64,000 nt of DNA from Sphingomonas sp. Leaf9. Lineage in GTDB: Bacteria > Pseudomonadota > Alphaproteobacteria > Sphingomonadales > Sphingomonadaceae. Shown piece after piece: positions 52,075 through 60,981 of the stretch (position 1 is the stretch's first letter; the number at the start of each line of letters is the position of its first letter). The DNA is taken from assembly GCF_001421355.1 (NCBI RefSeq), contig NZ_LMKC01000001.1, positions 558,001-622,000 of the forward strand, written 5' to 3'. The translations under genes were made by a program, and so were the position numbers. Under the pieces are notes generated by a model that ran no database searches, had not been told where the DNA came from, and worked only from the letters and a program-made list of their open reading frames with translations.

Positions 52075-52620
52075 TCACCCTACCTCCCGCTCGTCGAGCA
52101 GCCGGCGCAGATGCTGCATCGCCGTCGCCATATGCTTTTCCACCCCCTTGCGGCTGATGCCCAGCCGCTCGGCGGTTTCGGCATGACTCAATCCTTCCAG
52201 CTTGTGCAGCCGGAACGCGCGCTGCGCCCCGAACGGCAGGCGGGCGATGGCCCCGGCCAGCCGCCGCGCCTCCTCCTGCCGGATCGCGATGTCCAGCGCG
52301 GTCGTCGGCTCGACCGGTTCGGGGGCGTCGGCGCGCTGGCCCAGCGTCTCGTCCGCCCATGCCCGTTCGCGACCTTCGCGCCGGCGGCGTTCGCGCAGCT
52401 GGTCGAGCACCAGATTCTGGGCAATGCGGAACAGATAGGCGCGACCGTCGACCACCGGCCCGCTCGCCACCGTGTCGATCCGCAGCCACAATTCCTGCAT
52501 CAGGTCGCCGGCCATATCGGCGCTGCCGGTACGGGCGTGCAGGAACCGGCGCAGCGATGCGGCGTGCAGCTGGTACAGCGCGCGCAATCCGCCGCCCGGT
52601 TCGTCCGCCATGTCACTCAT
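52075..52620 (-). CDS. ECF sigma factor, FecI type
   Basis: 181 residues. Region 2 is seen as RALYQLHAASLRRFLHARTGSADMAGDLMQELWLRI...AYLFRIAQNLVLDQLRERRRRE (about residues 12-80). Region 4 is RLPFGAQRAFRLHKLEGLSHAETAERLGISRKGVEKHMATAMQHLRRLL. It should drive transcription of the receptor and of genes behind it when FecR is signalled. It is encoded 85 bases before fecR. No -35/-10 pair for self-activation could be identified by eye. Confidence 0.94.
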   Translation of the reverse strand: MSDMADEPGGGLRALYQLHAASLRRFLHARTGSADMAGDLMQELWLRIDTVASGPVVDGRAYLFRIAQNLVLDQLRERRRREGRERAWADETLGQRADAPEPVEPTTALDIAIRQEEARRLAGAIARLPFGAQRAFRLHKLEGLSHAETAERLGISRKGVEKHMATAMQHLRRLLDEREVG

Positions 52621-52688
52621 TCGGTTGCCACGTTACCGGCTTTCCCCGGCGCGCGACAGCCCGATCGACAGCTCGGCGGATCGGCCCT

Positions 52689-52732
52689 GTCCGAAGCGCG
52701 TGGGGGCCGGATCGACCCCAGGCGCTTCGGAC
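52689..52732 (-). terminator. hairpin between the 52.8-55.3 kb receptor and the FecI gene
   Basis: Arms GTCCGAAGCGC and GCGCTTCGGAC, with an inner TGGGG/CCCCA pairing, lie 18 bases past the receptor stop. No T-run follows. It would insulate the fecI unit from the upstream receptor gene. Confidence 0.6.
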
Positions 52733-52750
52733 GAGTGCCGGATGGGCGGT

Positions 52751-55309
52751 TCAGTACGCCGCCGAGAACGTCAGGAACCACTGGCGCGGCGGGATGGGAT
52801 AGGCGGAAAAGCTGTTGGTCGCCGATCCGACCGACAGCGTGGATTTGCCCCGCGCATCAGTGAGGTTGGTGACGTTCAGCGCCAGCTCCGCCTTGCGCAG
52901 CGGCAGGATGGCGTCCGGCACGCGCGCGGCGACCCGCAGCGAGGTCAGGAAATAGGACGACACGCGCGCATCGTTGCTGAACGTCGCATAGCGCGCGCCG
53001 ACATAATCGCCGATCACCTGCGTATCGATCGGGCCCAGCGTCAGGTTCGCGACCGTCTTGTTCATCCATTTCGGAATGCCGGGCAGCTGCTTGCCGCAGG
53101 TCGGCACGACGCCATTGGTCACGAGGAAGCCGCCGATGCAGGTGTCGGTCGCGGCGCCGATCCCGCTGGCGGTCGAGGTATAGTCGCTCTGGTATTTCGA
53201 CAGGTTGTACGACGTCGCGTTGTACAGCGAGAAAAGCTGCCCGGCGCGCAGGGTGAATGCGGCGTCGATGCCGTCGGTCTTCACATTGCCGACATTGACC
53301 AGGATCGACGTCCCGCCGGTGATCGCACCGCCCGCGATCCCGCCCGGATTGGTCGAGATGGCAAGCAATCGATCGCGGAAATCGACATGATAGTAATTGA
53401 CCTGCGCGCTGAGCGACAGTCCGCCGCCCAGATTACGGTTGGAGCGCAGTCCCGCTTCATAGGTCCAGCTGCTTTCGGGACGGCCATTCTGGGCAAAGGC
53501 GTTGAACGCGGTCTGGCTGCCGGTGAACCACGGGCCGCCGCCGCCCGCCAGATAGGCCTGATACTGGCGCAGGTTCTTCTGCGCGTTGGCATAGAGTTCC
53601 TCGCTGCCGTTCAGGTCGAACTTCGCACCGACCGCCGGCAGGAACCAGCGCAGCGTGTTGATCCGCCCTTCCGGCAGCGTGCTGGTCAGGCCCGACAGCG
53701 ATCCGACGCGCGGCTGCACCGGATAGCGCCCCGACGCCCATTGCGCACTCGTCTTGAACCCGGCCTGCACCAGCAGCCGGTCGAACACCTGCCAGCTGTC
53801 CTGCAGGTGGAGCTGCAGCTGCTCGATCTTCGCCTCGCCCTGATATTGGGTGAACAGCGGCTGTGCGACCTCCAGCGGGCGGATATAGGGGGTGCTGTTG
53901 CCCGGATTATTCGCATCGACCGCATACCAGCGACGCCACTGGGTCGTGCTGTTATGTTCGAACCAGCCGCCCAGCTCGATCTTGTGCGCGCCCAGATCGA
54001 CGTCGAGCGCCGAAATCACGCCCCAGCGATCGATGCGATATTCGGTGGTGCGGGTGATGAGGCCCGATCCGCCGGTCGCCGCGACCAGGGCGGCACCGGC
54101 GGCGGCGGCCTGTTGCGCGGTCAGCGCGGTGCAGCTCGACGGGCGCACACCGTTGTTGTTGGCGGAAAAGCGGCAGTTGGACGGCAGCGTGGCATAGGCC
54201 GGGTCGAGATAGGCCTGCGCGGTCGTGATCGACTGGCCGAGCGGCCCGGCCACCACGCCGGCGCCGTCATTATGGTGGTAATAGGCGGTGTGCGACAGCG
54301 TGGCGTTGGGCGCCAGCCGCGCCTCGTAACGGCCATAGGCGAGGTAGTCGGTGCGCTGCGCATCCGAATAATAGTTGCGGTAATTGCCGCCCTGCGCTGC
54401 TGGCGAATTGCCGAGCGTGCTGAGATACCCGGTGCGATAGCCGTTGAAATCGGGGTAGAAGAACGGCTTGGTATAGGGCGTGTAGAGCTGCGTCGACGTA
54501 GCGGTGCCGCCGGCCGACGGCTTGAAGAACACCGTCGCGTCCTCGTTCGGCTGGGTCATGTCGTTATAGTCGAAATACAGTGTCAGCTTCCCGATCCGGT
54601 CGTCATGCACGAACTTGGCATTCGCCTGCCACCCGCCCTGGATACCGTTGAAGTCCCACGCCCGCGCACGCTGCCGCACGCCCGAGACGTAGGCGCTGTT
54701 CGTGCCGCCGAAGGTGCCGGTGTCGAGCCGGACGAAGGTGCGCGACGTATCGTAGCTGCCGACCGTCTGCGCCGCCGCGATCCCCGGCGTGGCCAGCGGG
54801 TTGGCCGAATAGGTCTCGACCGTACCGCCCAGATTGCTGTTCGACGGCGTGGCGAGATCGCCCGCGCCGGTCGCGACGACCACGCGACCGACATTCTCCG
54901 AAATCACCGCGCGCTGCGGCGACAGGCCATTATAGTTGCCATAGCTCTGATCGCCGAGCGGGATGCCGTCCATCGTATAGCCGAGCTGATTGGCAGCAAA
55001 ACCGTGGATGAAGAGCTGCGCGTTCTGTTCGTTGTTCCCCCACGGATCGGCGGTGATGTAGAGGACGCCGGGCAGCGTCTGGATCGCCTTGAGCGGGCTG
55101 ACGCCGGGCAGGATCTTCTGCATCTCGACGCCCGGCAACTCGACCGCGGTACGCGTCCGCCCGCCGGTAACGACGATCGTCGACGGCTCGGCACCCTCGG
55201 CCTCACGCGCGCTGGTGGATGCGTCGGCCTGCTGCGCCGACACCGTGGCGGGCATGACGGCCGCGAGCGTGAGGGCGAGCAGCGACACGGACGGATGGAT
55301 CATCTTCAT
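52751..55309 (-). CDS. TonB-dependent receptor
   Basis: 852 residues from ATG 55309 (a second Met two codons later is possible). The signal peptide is MKMIHPSVSLLALTLAAVMPATVSAQ. The plug begins EPSTIVVTGGRTRTAVELPGVEMQKILPGVSPLKAIQTLPGV, a shorter PLKAIQTLPGV form that differs from the other receptors here. GGTVETYSANPLATPG closes the plug. The barrel ends PRQWFLTFSAAY. It has no STN domain and no Fur-like site was found, so the substrate is open. A terminator-like hairpin separates it from fecI. Confidence 0.93.
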   Translation of the reverse strand: MKMIHPSVSLLALTLAAVMPATVSAQQADASTSAREAEGAEPSTIVVTGGRTRTAVELPGVEMQKILPGVSPLKAIQTLPGVLYITADPWGNNEQNAQLFIHGFAANQLGYTMDGIPLGDQSYGNYNGLSPQRAVISENVGRVVVATGAGDLATPSNSNLGGTVETYSANPLATPGIAAAQTVGSYDTSRTFVRLDTGTFGGTNSAYVSGVRQRARAWDFNGIQGGWQANAKFVHDDRIGKLTLYFDYNDMTQPNEDATVFFKPSAGGTATSTQLYTPYTKPFFYPDFNGYRTGYLSTLGNSPAAQGGNYRNYYSDAQRTDYLAYGRYEARLAPNATLSHTAYYHHNDGAGVVAGPLGQSITTAQAYLDPAYATLPSNCRFSANNNGVRPSSCTALTAQQAAAAGAALVAATGGSGLITRTTEYRIDRWGVISALDVDLGAHKIELGGWFEHNSTTQWRRWYAVDANNPGNSTPYIRPLEVAQPLFTQYQGEAKIEQLQLHLQDSWQVFDRLLVQAGFKTSAQWASGRYPVQPRVGSLSGLTSTLPEGRINTLRWFLPAVGAKFDLNGSEELYANAQKNLRQYQAYLAGGGGPWFTGSQTAFNAFAQNGRPESSWTYEAGLRSNRNLGGGLSLSAQVNYYHVDFRDRLLAISTNPGGIAGGAITGGTSILVNVGNVKTDGIDAAFTLRAGQLFSLYNATSYNLSKYQSDYTSTASGIGAATDTCIGGFLVTNGVVPTCGKQLPGIPKWMNKTVANLTLGPIDTQVIGDYVGARYATFSNDARVSSYFLTSLRVAARVPDAILPLRKAELALNVTNLTDARGKSTLSVGSATNSFSAYPIPPRQWFLTFSAAY

Positions 55310-55468
55310 TTTTCCCGGAAACGGCAACGGCGGTGGTGCTGCGCGTCCGGTACGCATCATTGCGGTTATATTGGTGACGGTTGCGTCACGAATTGGTGAC
55401 GCCGGAGTGTCAGATCGATGACGGTGACCGAGTTGGCGGCATGAGGGAACCCGGCGGGGCGGGGCAGT

Positions 55469-56230
55469 TTGCCGTCCCATCCCGTTTGCTGCCAGCGACC
55501 GGTCAAGCCCGTTCCGGCCCTGATCGTCGTCCACGCGCTCGGGATAAGCGCTGCGACATGGCACCCAGTTTGCGCGCGGTTGGGTGGCATACCGTCGATC
55601 GCGATCGACCTGCCCGGCTTCGGCACAGCCGTCGACGCGGGATCAGGCGACGTCGCCGGGATGATCGATGCGGTGCGGCCGATCGTCGCGCGGGCCGGAT
55701 CGTGCGTGCTGGTCGGCCAGAGCATGGGCGGCAAGATCGCCACGATCGTCGCTCGCCGAAACCGCCGGGACGACGGTGGCCAGCGTCGTGCTGGTCGCGG
55801 CATCGCCCCCGTGGCCCGAACCGATCGACGAGGCGCGGCGGGTGCGAATGATCGACTGGTTTGCCGACGGGACCATCACCGCCGAAGATGCTGCGACATT
55901 CGTCGACGCCAATTGCCCAGGCCGCTACGCGATCAGGCGATAGAGGCGGTGCGGCAGAGCCGTCCGGCAAAGTGGACCGGCTGGCTGGAACGTGGCAGCC
56001 GGGAGGATTGGAGCCGCCAAGTCGGATCGCTGCCGATACCCGCACTGATCGTTGCCGGTGCGGAGAACGGCGATCTGGGCGAGGTGGCACAGCGGCGGCT
56101 GAACCTGCCGCAGTACCCGGCCGGGCGGGTGGAAGTGGTGGCGGATGCCGCGCACCTCATCCCGCTGGAGCAGCCCGACCGCCCGGCAGCGTTGATCGCC
56201 GACCCTCTGCGGCGGATCGCTCAGGCATAG
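55469..56230 (+). pseudogene. alpha/beta hydrolase with two frameshifts
   Basis: The frame from TTG 55469 encodes PALIVVHALGISAATWHPV and the nucleophile elbow VLVGQSMGGKIATIVA. Just after that (about 55752) the hydrolase reading moves to the next frame, SLAETAGTTVASVVLVAASPPWPEPIDEARRVRMIDWFADGTITAEDAATFVDAN. Near 55922 it returns to the first frame, LRDQAIEAVRQSRPAKW...LIVAGAENGDLGEVAQ and the catalytic-histidine region VVADAAHLIPLEQPDRPAALI. One insertion (or two-base loss) and one compensating deletion explain this. The 5' end lacks a good start codon. Either a recent pseudogene or sequencing errors in GC-rich DNA. Confidence 0.7.
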
Positions 56231-56865
56231 GCATAGGCCCCACCGGCGGCGAGCGCGGCGCGATAGGCCGGGCGGGCGTGGATGCGGTCGAGCCAAGCGA
56301 TGACGTGCGGACGCGAAGCATCGAGACCGGCACGGTTGCGCGCCGCCTCCAGCGGAAAGCTCATCATGATGTCGGCGGCGGTCATCGCATCGCCGGCGAA
56401 CCAGTCATGGCTGGCCAGATGCTGTTCGACATAATCGAGATGGACGTCGATCATCGGCTGCACCTTCTTCTGCGCGGCCTTGCCCAGCAGCGGCACGCGG
56501 CCCAGCACCAGCTTGACCAGCAGCGGCGGCATCAGCGAGCCTTCGGCATAGTGCAGGAAATGGCGGTAGTGCAGTGCGTTGCGGCGATGCGCGGGCATGC
56601 CCAGTCGGCCGTCGGCCTTTTCCACCAGATATTCGACGATCGCGCCGGTTTCAGCGACGACCAGCGCCCCGCCCGCCGCCCCGGCATCGCTGTCCTCGAT
56701 TACCGGCGATTTGCCCAAGGGATGGACACGGCGCAATTCGGGCGGGGCCAGCATCGTCGCCTTGTTCCGTTCATAGCGCTTCACCGCATAGGGCAGGCCC
56801 AGCTCTTCCAGCAGCCAGAGCACCCGCTGCGAACGGGAATTTTCAAGGTGATGGACGACGATCAT
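56221..56865 (-). CDS. glutathione S-transferase family protein
   Basis: 214 residues. The thioredoxin-like N-terminal domain has HHLENSRSQRVLWLLEELGLPYAVKRYERN and the cis-proline with GSH-binding motif VHPLGKSPVIEDSD...ETGAIVEYLVE. The helical C-terminal domain has DWFAGDAMTAADIMMSFPLEAAR with the N-capping box. GGGGGTTCC before the ATG at 56865 supports that start. Its 3' end overlaps the frameshifted hydrolase by ten bases. Substrate unknown. Confidence 0.93.
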   Translation of the reverse strand: MIVVHHLENSRSQRVLWLLEELGLPYAVKRYERNKATMLAPPELRRVHPLGKSPVIEDSDAGAAGGALVVAETGAIVEYLVEKADGRLGMPAHRRNALHYRHFLHYAEGSLMPPLLVKLVLGRVPLLGKAAQKKVQPMIDVHLDYVEQHLASHDWFAGDAMTAADIMMSFPLEAARNRAGLDASRPHVIAWLDRIHARPAYRAALAAGGAYAYA

Positions 56866-56895
56866 GGAACCCCCGGTTGCGCGCGGTGCGAATGG

Positions 56896-56919
56896 CAAAG
56901 TTCACAAAGTTCACACTCG
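56896..56919. repeat. 24-bp element before the GST gene
   Basis: Read on the minus strand, it is a direct repeat of GTGAACTTT, 30 bases before the GST start codon. It matches 5895-5918 at 21 of 24 positions. It could be a promoter element. Confidence 0.5.
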
Positions 56920-57003
56920 CCAAACGATCCGTCGCCTGCACGACAAAGGCGACCGGCCGTGACGACAAGCGGACGGCGACCCATCGGATCGCCGCCCTGC
57001 CCG

Positions 57004-58098
57004 TTACATATCGTCGTCGCCATCCTCGGCATCGGGGCCGGTCATCATTTCCTCGGCGACCTTTTCGGTGCGCTGGCGGATCGCCGCCTCCAGCTTGTCG
57101 CGGAGTTCGGGATGTTCGGTCAGGAAGTTCTTGGCATTTTCACGGCCCTGTCCGATCCGCACGCTGTCATAGCTGAACCACGCGCCCGACTTCTCGACCA
57201 GCCCGGCCTTCACGCCCAGGTCGAGGATCTCGCCGATCTTCGAGATGCCCTGCCCATACATGATGTCGAATTCGACCTGCTTGAACGGCGGGGCGACCTT
57301 GTTCTTCACGACCTTCACGCGGGTCGTGTTACCGATGATCTCGTCGCGGTCCTTGATCTGCCCGGTGCGGCGGATGTCGAGGCGAACCGAGGCGTAGAAC
57401 TTCAGCGCGTTGCCGCCGGTCGTCGTCTCCGGGTTGCCGTACATCACGCCGATCTTCATGCGCAGCTGGTTGATGAAGATCACCATGCAGCGCGAACGGC
57501 TGATCGAACCGGTCAGCTTGCGCAATGACTGCGACATCAGCCGCGCCTGCAGGCCGACATGGCTGTCGCCCATCTCGCCCTCGATTTCGGCACGCGGCAC
57601 CAGCGCGGCGACCGAATCGACCACCAGCACGTCGATCGCGTTCGACCGGACCAGCGTGTCGACGATTTCCAGCGCCTGTTCGCCGGTATCGGGCTGCGAC
57701 ACGATCAGTTCGTCGATGTTGACGCCCAGCTTCTTCGCATAGACCGGATCGAGCGCGTGTTCTGCGTCGACGAAGGCGACGGTGCCGCCGCCCTTCTGCG
57801 CCTCGGCCAGCACGTGCAGTGCCAGCGTGGTCTTGCCCGAGCTTTCCGGCCCGTACACTTCGATCACGCGGCCGCGCGGCAGGCCGCCGACGCCGAGCGC
57901 GATGTCCAGGCCGAGCGAGCCAGTCGAGATCGCCTCGACCTGCATCGCTTCCTTCTGGCCCAGCTTCATCGCCGAACCCTTGCCGAATGCCCGGTCGATC
58001 TGCGCCAGCGCGGCGTCGAGCGCCTTTTGCCGTTCGCCCGCCGCCTTGTCGTTCGCTGCCGCCATCTTGCTATCGACCGCCTTCAGATTTGCCGCCAT
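57004..58098 (-). CDS. recA: recombinase RecA
   Basis: 364 residues. Walker A is GPESSGKT at residues 83-90, with [23 protein letters not shown] around it; Walker [22 protein letters not shown] with the L1 loop; L2 loop [34 protein letters not shown]. The C-terminus is acidic ([13 protein letters not shown]), as usual. RecA coats single-stranded DNA for homologous recombination and activates the SOS response. No clear LexA box (GTTC-N7-GTTC) was found in the 154 bases upstream. Confidence 0.99.
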   Translation of the reverse strand: MAANLKAVDSKMAAANDKAAGERQKALDAALAQIDRAFGKGSAMKLGQKEAMQVEAISTGSLGLDIALGVGGLPRGRVIEVYGPESSGKTTLALHVLAEAQKGGGTVAFVDAEHALDPVYAKKLGVNIDELIVSQPDTGEQALEIVDTLVRSNAIDVLVVDSVAALVPRAEIEGEMGDSHVGLQARLMSQSLRKLTGSISRSRCMVIFINQLRMKIGVMYGNPETTTGGNALKFYASVRLDIRRTGQIKDRDEIIGNTTRVKVVKNKVAPPFKQVEFDIMYGQGISKIGEILDLGVKAGLVEKSGAWFSYDSVRIGQGRENAKNFLTEHPELRDKLEAAIRQRTEKVAEEMMTGPDAEDGDDDM

Positions 58099-58252
58099 GT
58101 CCAGCCTTTCGCGTAGAGCAACCGCGCCGAGGGTTCAACGCGCCTTGTTGGATTTGCATGTATTCGTTTTGTTCCCGCTCCGCAAGAGCGGCTGTTGACG
58201 CGGTGGCTTGGTGGCGCAACGATCGGGCGACGGGGATAAAGGGGCAACCGAC

Positions 58253-58756
58253 ATGGCAGCATGGATCTGGGTTGGCGTGGCGGCCGGGATGGCAACCGCA
58301 GCGGTGGCGGGATCGGAACCGGTGCGGCAGCGACCGGTAGCCGCCTCGCGCGCGAACGCATCGCTTTGCGAACCCCGGGAAACCGTGATAGCCCATTGCG
58401 CGATCGGGACGCGGCAGGTGTCGATCTGCGCGCGGGGATCGACCGCCACATATCGCTATGGCCGACCCGGGCGGGTCGAACTGACCGCATCCGACCTGCG
58501 TTGGGCCAGTACCGGCTATTCGGGCGGCGGCGAGTTGCAGGTCACGGCGCGCAATGCCGGCCATAGCTACACGCTGTTCGACCGGATCGTGCGAACCGGA
58601 TTCGGCGCGGACGGGCTGAACTATCCCAGGGAAGACTCCGGGCTGGTCGTCCGCCGTGGCGCCAAGGTCCTGTCCACCCGGCGTTGCACGTCGATACAGC
58701 CGATCGCGGCGGAGGTACGCGACCTGCTGCCGGAGGGCGAGTTCGTGGAGCATTGA
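58253..58756 (+). CDS. secreted hypothetical protein
   Basis: 167 residues. The signal peptide MAAWIWVGVAAGMATAAVA precedes a domain with CEPRETVIAHCAIGTRQVSICARGSTATYRYGRPGRVEL, which resembles the start of sphingomonad and gamma-proteobacterial secreted proteins of unknown function. Four cysteines could form two disulfides. ATAAAGGGGCAACCGAC before the ATG is a good ribosome binding site. Divergent from recA. Confidence 0.75.
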   Translation: MAAWIWVGVAAGMATAAVAGSEPVRQRPVAASRANASLCEPRETVIAHCAIGTRQVSICARGSTATYRYGRPGRVELTASDLRWASTGYSGGGELQVTARNAGHSYTLFDRIVRTGFGADGLNYPREDSGLVVRRGAKVLSTRRCTSIQPIAAEVRDLLPEGEFVEH

Positions 58757-58766
58757 GTTGGCCCCA

Positions 58767-59288
58767 CTATTCCGCTCGAAAGCGGATGTGATGGGTCCGA
58801 CCAGGCATGGGAAGGTCGAGACGGACAATATCGCCCGCACGGATGCGTTCCTTGCCTGTAAAATTGGCAAAGCCGATCGCAAGGGAGCGCTCGTCCTTTG
58901 CCGGCACGGTCAGGGTCGGTGCAGTAGTGGCACTACCCGCATCGTAGAGCACCGGCGGGACATCATTGTCGGTACGCCCGTCAGACCGGTTCACCCCCGC
59001 CATGTCGGAGACCGACCACAAGGCAGCCTCTTCCCCGCCCCGGCGCAGACGAAGCGGCGCAAGTTCGACCCGAACCGGTTGGATGCCGCCATTGGTATAT
59101 CGCAACTGCAGCGCCTGTGACGCCTCCGCCGCCCATTGCCCTTGGATGACCGCGACGACCCGCCCTTCCCGGACGGACATGCCGTCACCGGATATCCTGC
59201 CGCCATCGATCGGCACCAGGGTACCGGCATCGCCCACGCGGCAAGCGCCAAGAACGAGCGCCAGCGCGGCGATCCGGGCGAGTCTCAT
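58767..59288 (-). CDS. lipoprotein of unknown function
   Basis: 173 residues from ATG 59288. The signal is MRLARIAALALVLGAC with lipobox LGAC. The mature part holds GRISGDGMSVREGRVVAVIQGQWAAEASQALQLRYTNGG and a C-terminal ERIRAGDIVRLDLPMPGRTHHIRFRAE, suggesting an Ig-like beta-sandwich. Not recognised. It converges on the secreted protein at 58756. Confidence 0.7.
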   Translation of the reverse strand: MRLARIAALALVLGACRVGDAGTLVPIDGGRISGDGMSVREGRVVAVIQGQWAAEASQALQLRYTNGGIQPVRVELAPLRLRRGGEEAALWSVSDMAGVNRSDGRTDNDVPPVLYDAGSATTAPTLTVPAKDERSLAIGFANFTGKERIRAGDIVRLDLPMPGRTHHIRFRAE

Positions 59289-59348
59289 TGCGCGTCCCGA
59301 GCTTGCGAAACGGAGGAACGAGGGCACGCCGACGTTCGGCATCTGCCG

Positions 59349-60509
59349 TCAGCTGCTGGTGGTGTCGACAGCCTCCGCCACGCGCCGCTTCTGTGCCGCG
59401 CTCATCGCTTCGGTTTCGGTCAGGTCGACGATATGGGTGGTGGCCCGGCCAGCACGCTGCGCAATCCGCGAACCGGTCACGAAGTCAAAGGCCGACCGGA
59501 TCGTGAAACGGTCAATCCGATAGATGCCGGGATGCCCAGCCGGAACCTCCAGCGGAATATATCGTCGTGCGCGGACCTGTTGCAGCACGGCGCGTTCCCA
59601 CTGCCCCAGTCCGGACGTAGTCAATATTTCGGCATCCGCGGTTCGCCCGTCCGGTCGGATCCAGTATCCCACATCGGCCAGTCGGATATCGCCGGTCGCG
59701 GCACCGTTCGACATCATACCGGCGGGCGCCTGGACGTCCTCCACCGGTTGCGACGACAATAGCGTCGGACGGGCGACCGCCGACTGGCGGAGCCGTGCGG
59801 CCACCGCATCGATCCCACCGGCATCGCCCTTGTCCTTGTGCAGGGCGATGCGCGCCAGGAATATCGCGTGCAGGTCGTTCATCGCGCGATTCGCCGGGCC
59901 GGCAATGGCCATGGCCTCGTCCATCAGCCGCATCGCGCGCTTCTGGTTGCCCAATCCCATTTCCAGCCACGCCAGGCGGAACGTGGCCCCTGCCGCGAGG
60001 TCTGTCTTTCCGCTGTCGAGCGCGAGGCGCTGTACCTTGGTGAGGACACCGGTTGCCGAGGAAATATTGCCGTTTTCGAGCAGATTGCGGGCCAAGGTCA
60101 TTTCCTCCAGCAAGGTCGCCGGATTGGACGGGCCCAGATATTTGCGAAGGATCTGGACGTTGCCGCGCGACGCATACATCCACTCGCGCGGATACCCATC
60201 ATGCTCGGCCACGGTGGCAAGCGTCGCATATAGGCTGGAGACCGGTCCGGGCAGGTCAGCGGCATGGCGGCGGTTCCGCGCGATCGACCGGAGCAACACA
60301 TGCCGAGCCTGCGCATAGCGCCCGGCCGAGAATTGCTCGACCGACGCCTGAAGCGATGCCTCGACATCCTCGGCGGGCGGGCATTTGCGTGCGAGGCAGG
60401 CGGCAAGCGCGTCCGTCGCACGGTGGCCGACGACCACGATCTCCTCGGCCAAGGCGGCGGGCGGCGGGGCGGTCGTCTGTGCGACCGCAAGCAGGATCGT
60501 GGACAGCAT
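59349..60509 (-). CDS. TPR protein with a TonB-C-like domain and a TonB-box-like N-terminus
   Basis: 386 residues. The signal peptide MLSTILLAVAQTTA is short. Then EEIVVVGHR (about residues 22-30), the same kind of motif as the TonB box of the receptors here. TPR-like helices span about residues 50-240 (ARHVLLRSIARNRRHA, ATLLEEMTLARNLLENGNISSA, AMRLMDEAMAIAGPANRAMNDL). A C-terminal TonB_C-like module follows: DVGYWIRPDGRTADAEILTTSGLGQWERAVLQQVRARRYIPL. Function unknown; the combination points to the periplasm. Confidence 0.7.
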   Translation of the reverse strand: MLSTILLAVAQTTAPPPAALAEEIVVVGHRATDALAACLARKCPPAEDVEASLQASVEQFSAGRYAQARHVLLRSIARNRRHAADLPGPVSSLYATLATVAEHDGYPREWMYASRGNVQILRKYLGPSNPATLLEEMTLARNLLENGNISSATGVLTKVQRLALDSGKTDLAAGATFRLAWLEMGLGNQKRAMRLMDEAMAIAGPANRAMNDLHAIFLARIALHKDKGDAGGIDAVAARLRQSAVARPTLLSSQPVEDVQAPAGMMSNGAATGDIRLADVGYWIRPDGRTADAEILTTSGLGQWERAVLQQVRARRYIPLEVPAGHPGIYRIDRFTIRSAFDFVTGSRIAQRAGRATTHIVDLTETEAMSAAQKRRVAEAVDTTSS

Positions 60510-60571
60510 GGATCATGCTCGCCCGGACGGCCTGCCCTGTCAATCAATCCCGTGCCGGATCGGCAGAAAGG

Positions 60572-60925
60572 TCAAGCCAGGTCGTTCAGCGCCTTTTCCA
60601 CGGCGTCCATCGTGAACGGCTTCGACAGGACCGGGCGGTCGCGGTGGGCGGGTTCGATAGTGTCGCCCGATCCACCGGTCGCCAGCACGAACGGGATACC
60701 CGCCGCCGCCAGGCGATCCGCAACCGGCCAGCTCTTTTCCCCGCCGCGCAGGTGCACGTCGAGGATCGCGCCGTCGATGCCGCCCTTGTCGATCGCCGAC
60801 ACGGCGGCCGCCACGCTGTCGGCGGTGCCGGCGACGGTGCGGCCGAGCATGTCGAGGAAATCCTCGAGCATCATGGCGATCAGGGGTTCGTCCTCAACCA
60901 GGAGGATACGCGCAGGCGAGGTCAT
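60572..60925 (-). CDS. single-domain response regulator
   Basis: 117 residues, receiver domain only. LVEDEPLIAMMLEDFL carries the acidic pair, phosphoacceptor Asp56 in ILDVHL, T83/G84 in LATGGS and Lys102 in LSKPF. No output domain is present, as in CpdR or DivK. It sits 56 bases after the CckA-like kinase gene on the same strand, so a link with that kinase is plausible but unproven. The sequence is closer to HWE/PhyR-associated receivers than to CpdR (judged by eye). Confidence 0.9.
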   Translation of the reverse strand: MTSPARILLVEDEPLIAMMLEDFLDMLGRTVAGTADSVAAAVSAIDKGGIDGAILDVHLRGGEKSWPVADRLAAAGIPFVLATGGSGDTIEPAHRDRPVLSKPFTMDAVEKALNDLA

Positions 60926-60981
60926 AACGGCCGCCCTTTAGCGGTCAAAGCAGGAACACTGCAACCGAATTCGCGGGCTGT

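Noticed and set aside
52751..55309. Treating the 52.8-55.3 kb receptor as the partner of fecI/fecR
   Set aside because: It has no STN domain and is separated from fecI by a terminator-like hairpin. The STN receptor at 48755-51142 fits.
58099..58252. A LexA box before recA
   Set aside because: The best candidate, GTAT-N7-GTTC near 58158-58172, matches only two of four bases in its first half compared with the alphaproteobacterial GTTC-N7-GTTC.
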